DNA of 53,300 nt from Blastococcus capsensis (lineage in GTDB: Bacteria > Actinomycetota > Actinomycetes > Mycobacteriales > Geodermatophilaceae). Positions 47,669 through 53,300 of the stretch are shown piece by piece. Both the position numbers and the translations under genes were made by a program. The notes below the pieces were generated by a model, which worked only from the letters and a program-made list of their open reading frames with translations, was not told the DNA's origin and searched no databases. The stretch is from the NCBI RefSeq assembly GCF_030165005.1, contig NZ_JASNNW010000003.1:1-53300 (forward strand). Direction: 5' to 3'. Within the stretch, counting starts at the first letter, position 1; every line of letters begins with the position of its first letter.

Positions 47669-47944
47669 GTGCGCCCGACCCGCTCCGTCACTCGAGGTGG
47701 GGCGGTCGCTGCCCTCGCGCCGCTCGTCCTGGCCACGATGGCCGCCTGCTCCGGTGGCCGGTCCACCACCGGAGCAGGCATCGAGGAGCGACTCACCGGC
47801 CGCGGGGACGTCGCGAGCGCGGACCTGAGCTACCGGGACGACATCCCCGGGGACCCGCCGTCGGGCCTCTCGCGGTCGATCGACCTCGACGAGGGGGACG
47901 AGCGCAAGGTGCTGGAGGAGCAGCACGGCCCGCACCCCGACTAG
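47669..47944 (+). CDS. Small lipoprotein at end of T7SS-type cluster
   Basis: This 91-residue protein starts at GTG 47669 with GGAG at 47656-47661, 4 bases after the hydrolase stop. An N-terminal basic, hydrophobic segment ends L-A-T-M-A-A-C-S-G-G, a lipobox with the cysteine near residue 27. The remaining 63 residues are charged and without helices for the membrane: I-E-E-R-L-T-G-R-G-D-V, R-D-D-I-P-G-D-P-P, and a polyacidic end. It should sit on the outer face of the cytoplasmic membrane. As the partner of a putative lipase it could be an immunity protein or a cell-surface binder; this is speculation. Confidence 0.7.
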   Translation: MRPTRSVTRGGAVAALAPLVLATMAACSGGRSTTGAGIEERLTGRGDVASADLSYRDDIPGDPPSGLSRSIDLDEGDERKVLEEQHGPHPD

Positions 47945-47971
47945 GCGCGCGACGGCCTGCGGAAAAGCCGC

Positions 47972-48048
47972 TGGTGGGGCGGGTGGGGCTCGAACCCACG
48001 ACCCAGGGATTATGAGTCCCATGCTCTGACCGGCTGAGCTACCGCCCC
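47972..48048 (-). tRNA. tRNA-Met (CAT)
   Basis: The minus-strand sequence folds as a complete tRNA: acceptor GGGGCGG/CCGCCCC, D-arm TAGCTCAG...GAGC, anticodon loop CTCATAA (anticodon CAT) in stem GGGA/TCCC, T-arm GTGGG TTCGAGC CCCAC, discriminator A and encoded CCA (47972-47974). CAT means elongator Met, initiator Met or Ile2. The first acceptor pair G-C and the D-arm exclude typical initiators, so elongator Met is most likely. Confidence 0.93.
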
Positions 48049-48215
48049 GCTGCGGACAGCCTGCCAGATGCCGCGGCCGCGCCGTCGCCGCGCCGTGGTG
48101 CGCATGGGGCGGACCAGCAAGATCCGTTATCACCCTGTGACATTTTGGCTCCGCGCTTGTAGCCTTCCTCGCGGTCCACCCGATCCCGCCCCCGAACCCG
48201 GGGGCTCGGGCGGAC

Positions 48216-48352
48216 CCCGCCGAGCTGCCCGTCCTGATGGCCGGGTGGACCGGGGACCCACGTTCTCTGGGGTGAATCCCGTCTGCGCTCCCGCAGGCAG
48301 ACGGGTAGGGCCACGTTCCGGCCCGAACCCGTCAGCTGACCTGGTAGGCGGA
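48216..48352 (+). promoter_or_regulatory. Cyclic di-AMP (ydaO-yuaA) riboswitch
   Basis: The leader of the peptidase gene has the actinobacterial ydaO pattern: CCGCCGAGCTG at the 5' end pairs with TGGTAGGCGG at the 3' end (P1). Inside are GGGGACCCACGTTC, TGGGGTGAATCCC, GGGTAGGGCCACGTTCCGG and CGAACCCGTCAGCTGACC, which are the conserved internal loops. This RNA senses c-di-AMP and normally turns off cell-wall hydrolase and K+ transport genes. It ends 22 bases before the start of the M23 peptidase gene, consistent with control of translation or transcription there. Confidence 0.92.
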
Positions 48353-48374
48353 CCGAGGAACGGAGACCGTCGCC

Positions 48375-49619
48375 TTGGCGACTCTGCACCACCTGCGTCA
48401 CCTGCCCCTACCCACGCGCCGCGGGGCGAATCCACGCCGGACTGGACGGCACGTGGCGGCACTCACCGTTCTGCTGGCCGTGTCCTTCCTCGGTGCCTGG
48501 CCGGCGGTCGCCGCGCCCAGCACCGCCGCCGAGGCGCAGTCCGAGCACGACCGTATGGCCGCGGAGGTCGCCGGCATCGAGCAGCGCGTCCGTGACGCCG
48601 AGGCCCGTCTCGAGCAGATGACGCTCCGGGCCGAGGAGGCCAGCGGCGCCGCGCTGGCCGCACAGGTGGCTCTCGTCACCGCCCAGCAGCACGCCGACGC
48701 CGTCGCCGCCGAACTCGCCGCGGTCCGGGCGGCCGTGGCGAGCACGCAGAAGGACGTCGCGACCCTCGGCCGGGAGGCCTACATGGGCGCCGACGAGACC
48801 TTCGGTGAGATGGAGATGGTCCTGCACGCCGACGGGCCCGGCGAGCTGCTCCAGCAGGCCGCCACCCTCGACATCCTCGGCGAGGAGCGGGCGCAGGTCC
48901 TGGAGGAGTTCGAGGTCGCCGAGGCGCGGGAGGCCCGGCTGGACCGGGAGGCGAAGGCAGCCGTCGCGGAACGCGACGCGGTCACCCGGGAGGCGGAGGA
49001 GGCCCAGGCGGCGGTCGATGCCCTGCTCGCCGGCGCGCAGACCACCTTCGACGCCCTCACCGCGGAGAAGGCAGCCCTGGACGAGCAGCTGCGTGACGCG
49101 GAGGTCCGCCTGCTCGAACTGCGCGGGGCCGAGGATGCCGCCGCGGCGTGGGCGGCGCAGAAGGCGGAACAGGAGGCGGCCGAGCAGGCGGTGAGCACCT
49201 TGACGGCCACTGGTGGCGGTATCGCGCCCACGCAGGGCCGGGTCACCTCCTGCTACGGCGCCCGGTGGGGGACCATGCACCTCGGGGTGGACATCGCTGC
49301 CCCGATCGGCACGCCGGTCTTCACCCCGGAGCCGGGCGTCGTCCTCCAGGCCGGACCGGCCAGCGGCTTCGGGCTCGCCGTCGCCGTCCAGCACCCCGAC
49401 GGGGCCATCACCGTCTACGGCCACGTGAACCAGTTCTTCGTCCAGGCCGGTCAGGTGGTGACTGCCGGCCAGCAGATCGCCGAGGTCGGCAACCGCGGCC
49501 AGTCCACCGGCCCGCACCTGCACTTCGAGGTGCACCACGGCGGTCTGTACGCCGACCGGTCCAACCCGGCGCCGTGGCTGGCCCAGCGCGGCGTCTCGCT
49601 CGGCGGCAGCTGCGGCTGA
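48375..49619 (+). CDS. M23 (LytM-type) peptidoglycan endopeptidase with coiled coil
   Basis: This 414-residue protein starts at TTG 48375, with GGAG 9 bases upstream. A signal peptide is followed by A-A-P-S-T-A-A-E-A (residues about 25-60), then a long coiled coil (about 60-270). The C-terminal M23 domain (about 290-410) has M-H-L-G-V-D-I-A-A-P-I-G-T and G-P-H-L-H-F-E-V-H-H-G, the H-x-x-x-D and H-x-H zinc ligands. The enzyme would cut peptide cross-links in the cell wall after export. It resembles RipA/RipC-type division hydrolases in layout, though with M23 rather than NlpC. It is under a c-di-AMP riboswitch, which is the usual arrangement for wall hydrolases. Confidence 0.92.
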   Translation: MATLHHLRHLPLPTRRGANPRRTGRHVAALTVLLAVSFLGAWPAVAAPSTAAEAQSEHDRMAAEVAGIEQRVRDAEARLEQMTLRAEEASGAALAAQVALVTAQQHADAVAAELAAVRAAVASTQKDVATLGREAYMGADETFGEMEMVLHADGPGELLQQAATLDILGEERAQVLEEFEVAEAREARLDREAKAAVAERDAVTREAEEAQAAVDALLAGAQTTFDALTAEKAALDEQLRDAEVRLLELRGAEDAAAAWAAQKAEQEAAEQAVSTLTATGGGIAPTQGRVTSCYGARWGTMHLGVDIAAPIGTPVFTPEPGVVLQAGPASGFGLAVAVQHPDGAITVYGHVNQFFVQAGQVVTAGQQIAEVGNRGQSTGPHLHFEVHHGGLYADRSNPAPWLAQRGVSLGGSCG

Positions 49620-49659
49620 TCCCACCCAGCCGTCGCGCCGTCTCGCGCAGGATGGGGGC

Positions 49660-50331
49660 GTGCGGACGGGGGGAGAGCGCATCGGGTTGCGGGCGGCCGC
49701 GCTGGTCGCGGTTCTGCTCGCCGGCGCGGTCCTGGCGCTGACCGTGGACCTGCCGTCGGGAACGCAGGTGCGGACGTGGCTGGACGGGCGCGGCCCGGAG
49801 GGCTGGCTGCTCCTGGTGGCCGGGCTGGCCGTGGTGCTGGTGGCGCCGGTTCCGCGGTCGGCCCTCTCGGTGCTGGCCGGGGTGGTCCTCGGCTTCGGCC
49901 CGGGGCTCGCCGTGGCGGTCGCCGGCGGTCTGCTGGGCGCCGGCGCGGCGTTCGCGCTCGGCCGCGTGCTCGGCCGCCCGGCCGTCACCCGGATCGCCGG
50001 GCCGCGGCTGCAGCGGGCCGACCGGCTGCTCACCGAGCGTGGATTCGTCTCGGTGCTCGTAGGGCGACTGGTCCCGGTCGTGCCGTTCGTCGTCGTCAAC
50101 TACGCAGCCGGCGTCGGTGGGGTGCGGTTCATGTCCTTCCTGGCCGCCACCACGATCGGGCTGGTGCCCAGCACGGTCGTCCAGGTGGGCATCGGGGCCT
50201 CGGCCGGCTTCGTCGTCGCGCGGGCCGGCGCCCTGGTCGCCGTCCCGACCGTCGTCCTCGGATTGCTCGCGCTCGGGGCGGGCGGTGCGTGGTGGTACCG
50301 CCGGCGCGCGGGAGCCGGGGGAGCGGCCTAG
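49660..50331 (+). CDS. DedA/TVP38 (VTT-domain) membrane protein
   Basis: This 223-residue protein starts at GTG 49660. Its helices span about 10-28, 48-100, 140-165 and 178-210. A VTT/SNARE-associated domain is visible: A-L-S-V-L-A-G-V-V-L-G-F-G-P-G-L, then G-R-L-V-P-V-V-P-F-V-V-V-N-Y-A-A-G and F-L-A-A-T-T-I-G-L-V-P. The motif G-R-x-x-P-x-x-P-F...N-Y-A-A-G is a family hallmark. DedA-type proteins act as flippases or lipid scramblases (for example undecaprenyl phosphate) in the cytoplasmic membrane. It follows the M23 peptidase gene by 40 bases, so a cell-wall connection is plausible. The gene converges with the MDMPI gene, overlapping by 4 bases. Confidence 0.88.
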   Translation: MRTGGERIGLRAAALVAVLLAGAVLALTVDLPSGTQVRTWLDGRGPEGWLLLVAGLAVVLVAPVPRSALSVLAGVVLGFGPGLAVAVAGGLLGAGAAFALGRVLGRPAVTRIAGPRLQRADRLLTERGFVSVLVGRLVPVVPFVVVNYAAGVGGVRFMSFLAATTIGLVPSTVVQVGIGASAGFVVARAGALVAVPTVVLGLLALGAGGAWWYRRRAGAGGAA

Positions 50332-51221
50332 CGGCGCCCGAACAGCCGGCCCAGCAGCCCGCCGGCGCCGCCGACGGTGCGCGCGGCCAGCTGCAGGATC
50401 GGCCCGCCGGGGATGCCGGGCGCCTGCTGCACGATCGGCGCCAGCTGCAGCAGACCGCCGACGTCGTGCACCTTGAGGGCGCGCCGGGCCACGGCCGGCA
50501 CCGGGTTCACCCGCCCGGAGGCGGCGTCGAGCAGCAGATCGGCCGCCGCCTCCACGGCCGGGCCGTCGACCACCCCCGCCGGGGTGCGCCGCACCTGCCA
50601 CCCGTCGCCGTCCGCGACGAAGCCCCACCCGCCGTCCGGGGTCACGAGGGTCACCCGGCCACGGGTGCCGGTGGCGGCGGCCAGGGCGCCGGTCACGTCG
50701 GTCAGGGCCGCCAGGCCGGACTGCAGCACGGCCGGCGGCGGGGGCTCCGCGCCGCACGAGACCAGGTCCAGCCCGTGGACGGCGAGCTCGTAGGCCTGCC
50801 CCAGGACGACGCTCAGCAGGGGCAGGCGCCCGACGACGGAGACGGCCGGTGCCGTGTCGAGCTCCTCGGGCTCCTCGCTCAGGTACCGGGCGGTGGCCGC
50901 CCGGTTGCGCCGCAGAGCGTGCAGGACCTCGTCCCGGGAGGCGTCCCGGTGGGCGGTGGTGACCCGGGCGTTGACCGCGTCGGGGTCCGGCGGCGTTCCC
51001 GGAGCACCGGCGCGGGCCGACACGATGAGGTCGTGCAGGGCGGCGTGGTCGTCCCAGCACCCCAGGTGCACGCAGATCTCGTGTGCCCGCCAGCCCGGCA
51101 GGCGGGAGCTCCGGTCGAGGTCGACCGACTCTGCCCGCTCGAGGAAGGCATCCCACGCGCCGAGCACCATCCCGGCGATCTCGTCCCGGCCCCTGCCGGC
51201 CATGCCCCGGTGTCCACCCAC
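50328..51221 (-). CDS. Mycothiol-type MDMPI_N (maleylpyruvate isomerase family) protein
   Basis: This 297-residue protein starts at GTG 51221, which has AGGGG at a 6-base distance. The N-terminal domain is a DinB-like four-helix bundle with L-P-G-W-R-A-H-E-I-C-V-H-L-G-C-W-D-D-H and Y-E-L-A-V-H-G-L-D-L, containing the three histidines that bind zinc in mycothiol-dependent maleylpyruvate isomerase relatives. The C-terminal domain (about 180-290) is an MDMPI_C or SCP2-like beta/alpha segment. The family joins mycothiol to diverse substrates. Mycothiol occurs in actinobacteria, which fits the organism. An ATG at residue 7 is an alternative start. Confidence 0.85.
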   Translation of the reverse strand: MGGHRGMAGRGRDEIAGMVLGAWDAFLERAESVDLDRSSRLPGWRAHEICVHLGCWDDHAALHDLIVSARAGAPGTPPDPDAVNARVTTAHRDASRDEVLHALRRNRAATARYLSEEPEELDTAPAVSVVGRLPLLSVVLGQAYELAVHGLDLVSCGAEPPPPAVLQSGLAALTDVTGALAAATGTRGRVTLVTPDGGWGFVADGDGWQVRRTPAGVVDGPAVEAAADLLLDAASGRVNPVPAVARRALKVHDVGGLLQLAPIVQQAPGIPGGPILQLAARTVGGAGGLLGRLFGRR

Positions 51222-51371
51222 GTCCGGCCCCTACCCGGCCTCCCGTCCCGGCAGGCATGGATGCCGCCGGGCGTCCGGTGCCTCCTCACCCCGGGCCCCC
51301 GCGCTGCTCGCGGTCACCGCGACCGTGCTGGTCGGCACGCCGGCGATCCTGTGCTGCCCGTGGGAGCCATG

Positions 51372-52229
51372 ATGCGCGACTGGCGCGGCCCGACGCTGTT
51401 CCACCTCCGGTCGCCGGCCGCCGCCGCCGTGGTGATCACCGCGACGTGGCTCGACGGCGGGGCGTCCAGCCCGCTGGACGCGTTGATGCTCCTCACGCTT
51501 CCCCACCTGGCCGTCGCATACCCGCCGCAGGGCGTCGTCGCCATGGGCAGCGTGATGACGGTGGTCTACCTGTTGTTCCTGGAGATGCCCGCACTGACGT
51601 CGCGCGGGGCGTTCTTCGTGGGTGTCATGGCGGTCTTCACCATCGTCTGCGCGATGTCCTCGGCGAACTCCTGGGCCACCTACGACCGGCAGGTAGAGCT
51701 GATGCGCACGCAGAAGACGCTCGCCTCCACCGACGCACTCACGGGGATCACCGAACCGGCGGCTGTTCCTCCAGCGGGTAGCCGCCGTGGACGACGCTGC
51801 CGTGGGGCGCGCGTCGGTCGTGCACCTGGTGGACCTCGACGGCTTCAAGGCGGTCAACGACGCCGAGGGGCACGCGGCGGGGGACGTGCTTCTCACGGCG
51901 GTCGCCGAGGCACTCGGCAGCGCCGTCCGGGAGCCCGACCCCGGTGGCCCGCCTGGGCGGCGACGAGTCCACGGTTCTCGCTGAGGCCACCGCCGGCTTC
52001 TCCGCCGGGCTGATGGCGGCGCGGCTCCGCGAGGCCGTCGCCGCCACGGGGGACAGGGCTCGGGGTCACCGCCAGTGTGGGAGTGTCGAGATCGAGCGGG
52101 TGACGACGTGGAGGCCTCCTGCACCGCGCCGATGTCGGGATGTACCGCGCGAAAGGCCTCGGTGGGGACCGGGCGGAGCGTGCCGTGCCGCCGCCCATCC
52201 CGCCAACTCCACGCCTCGTGCTGCGATAA
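51372..52229 (+). pseudogene. Diguanylate cyclase (GGDEF) pseudogene with ~5 frameshifts
   Basis: Read in changing frames, the stretch encodes a membrane-type N-terminus (about 4 helices, M-M-R-D-W-R-G-P-T-L-F onward) and then a GGDEF domain: T-D-A-L-T-G-I-T, N-R-R-L-F-L-Q-R-V, L-D-G-F-K-A-V-N-D, V-A-R-L-G-G-D-E-S (GGDES for GGDEF), T-A-S-V-G-V-S, and L-L-H-R-A-D-V-G-M-Y-R-A-K up to TAA 52227-52229. Shifts lie near 51753, 51943, 52058, 52101 and 52115. A hydrophobic segment in another frame at about 51280-51371 suggests that the start is broken too. It would have made c-di-GMP at the membrane; in this form it cannot. Confidence 0.8.
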
Positions 52230-52641
52230 CCACGCTTGGTAACCGGTCGTGGGCGCGATTTGTGCAGGTGGGATGCAGCGGCTCGGCGTGTCCGGCCGCC
52301 CGTATGTCACTCTCCGTGATGCCCACCTCGCACCCACGCCGGAGCGGGCGCTGCATGCCGTCCGGTCGGACATCGGTCGAGGTGTCGACCCGGCGAATGA
52401 CATCAAGCGGGTAGACGCCGTCTTCCCGCCGTGGTATCGGTCGCTGACCAGCAACAAGACCGCGCCCGAGTGGTCAGGAACCACTTTCGCCCCAGGAATC
52501 GCACCCGGGCTGGCGCGATGGGGGCACCATCGTGCAGACTTGTCCAGGGAGCCCTGCTCTGTCACTGCCGAACACAGCGCGTCACCGAATCGATGGGTCC
52601 GTAGGGGAAGACGAGACCGATCGAGTCGATGGAGGTGCCCC
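52230..52641. other. Intergenic region between GGDEF pseudogene and DUF3145 gene
   Basis: 412 bases without a recognisable gene. A short inverted repeat (AGTGGT/ACCACT near 52465-52481) and GGAGGT (52631-52636), the ribosome-binding site of the next gene, are the only features I see. The composition is somewhat less GC-rich than the coding parts. No -35/-10 pair is convincing. Confidence 0.5.
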
Positions 52642-53142
52642 GTGCAGCGACGGTCAACCCAGGGTGTCGTCTTCGTGCACGCGTGCCCGAAGGCGCTCTG
52701 CCAGCACGTCGAGTGGGCGCTGGAACGCGTCGTCGGCGCGCCGGTCTCCCTGTCGTGGGCTGAGCAGCCCGCAGCGCACGGTTCCTACCGTGCTGAAGTG
52801 GCGTGGACCGGTTCGCCCGGTACCGGCGCCAAGCTGGTTGCTGCGCTGCGCGCGTGGCCGATGCTGCGCTTCGAGGTGACCGAAGAAGCCAGCCACGGCA
52901 ACGACGGCGAGCGCATGTCCTACGTGCCCGGGCACGGGGTGTTCCGGGCGCCCACCAGCGCCAACGGCGACCTCATCGTCACCGAGCAGCAGCTGCGCCA
53001 CCTGGCGGCCACGACCACGTCGATCGAGGCGTTCCGGCACGGCGTCGACCAGCTGCTGGGGGCGGCCTGGGACGCCGACCTCGAGGTCTACCGGCACGCC
53101 GGTGACGGCAGCCCGGCGACCTGGCTGCACCAGGTGGTCTGA
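52642..53142 (+). CDS. DUF3145 family protein
   Basis: This 166-residue protein starts at GTG 52642 after GGAGGT. It matches the actinobacterial DUF3145 family: V-F-V-H-A-C-P-K-A-L-C-Q-H-V-E-W-A-L at the start, W-A-E-Q-P-A-A-H-G-S-Y-R-A-E-V-A-W, L-R-F-E-V-T-E-E-A-S-H-G-N-D-G-E-R-M-S-Y-V-P-G-H-G, and a helical end. Cysteines at positions 15 and 20 or so are noticeable. The family is widespread in actinobacteria and has no known function. The open frame extends far upstream (52249), but similarity begins only here. It is a single gene. Confidence 0.9.
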   Translation: MQRRSTQGVVFVHACPKALCQHVEWALERVVGAPVSLSWAEQPAAHGSYRAEVAWTGSPGTGAKLVAALRAWPMLRFEVTEEASHGNDGERMSYVPGHGVFRAPTSANGDLIVTEQQLRHLAATTTSIEAFRHGVDQLLGAAWDADLEVYRHAGDGSPATWLHQVV

Positions 53143-53223
53143 AGAGGGCCCCCGCCGCGCGCGGGCGGGTCACGAAACGAACACGACACTTCCGGCCGGA
53201 CCCGGAAGGCGTCGTAGCCTGGA

Positions 53224-53276
<53 letters not shown>

Positions 53277-53300
53277 GGACGACGGGGCGGTGGGCGACCC

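Noticed and set aside
52249..52641. N-terminal extension of the DUF3145 protein
   Set aside because: The frame is open, but the text has no similarity to the family, and a perfect GGAGGT precedes GTG 52642.

Overview
The window is very GC-rich. It uses many GTG starts and packs genes into 4-base ATGA/GTGA overlaps. Its gene families are typical of high-GC Gram-positive bacteria: a mycothiol-type MDMPI_N protein, a DUF3145 protein, a WXG100-like protein, an ANTAR protein, MEDS/SpoIIE stress-signalling proteins, and a cyclic di-AMP riboswitch ahead of a cell-wall peptidase. My inference, from general style rather than a marker gene, is an actinobacterium of the Geodermatophilaceae type (Blastococcus, Geodermatophilus or Modestobacter). 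The left edge holds the 3' end of a transposase. The right edge carries a 32-G / 16-C block that is probably an assembly artefact.

Layout. 0-5 kb: transposase end, a small membrane protein, and stress-signalling genes (ANTAR protein, MEDS+ATPase protein, SpoIIE phosphatase) around a secreted-type CHRD-like gene that has lost its signal peptide. 5-9 kb: an AraC regulator divergent from a Baeyer-Villiger monooxygenase and an HSL-family esterase, which looks like a ketone-to-ester-to-acid/alcohol cassette. 9-12 kb: two paralogous lipoproteins in inverted orientation flanking an AI-2E-type permease. 12-17 kb: a coiled-coil protein, a CYP152-type P450 peroxygenase and a patatin-like lipase, all overlapping, followed by a phospholipase-D-type enzyme. 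17-19 kb: a membrane-anchored sulfite-oxidase-like molybdoenzyme and a hydrolase. 19.6-25.8 kb (minus strand): metallophosphatase, double-PAP2 phosphatase, and a tightly coupled trio of a PEP-synthase/rifampin-phosphotransferase-like enzyme and two small membrane proteins.

25.8-31.2 kb: a CPA1 antiporter coupled to the TIGR02587/TIGR02588 pair, then a coiled-coil protein, Ku, and a Rho-N-like protein with a 15-bp minisatellite. 31.3-34.9 kb (minus): formamidase/acetamidase, APC permease and an AmiC-like amide receptor without a signal peptide. 34.9-38.4 kb: a MarR regulator coupled to a BluB-CobT fusion, CobU and CobS, which is the lower-ligand and nucleotide-loop end of cobalamin synthesis. 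38.5-45 kb: small proteins, a lipase, acyl-CoA dehydrogenase, a K+ channel with RCK domain, a relic of an acyl-CoA synthetase, an iron-type dehydrogenase and a thioesterase. 45-48 kb: an orphan type-VII-like cluster (WXG100-like protein, possible chaperone, hydrolase with helical N-terminus, lipoprotein). 48-53 kb: tRNA-Met, c-di-AMP riboswitch with M23 peptidase, a DedA/VTT protein, an MDMPI protein, a diguanylate-cyclase pseudogene with about five frameshifts, and a DUF3145 gene.

The most promising candidates for an undescribed system are the type-VII-like cluster (possible lipase effector with lipoprotein partner), the P450-peroxygenase/patatin/PLD lipid operon, and the overlapping PEP-utiliser plus two-membrane-protein operon. 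All identifications come from reading translated sequence and motifs. No database search was run.
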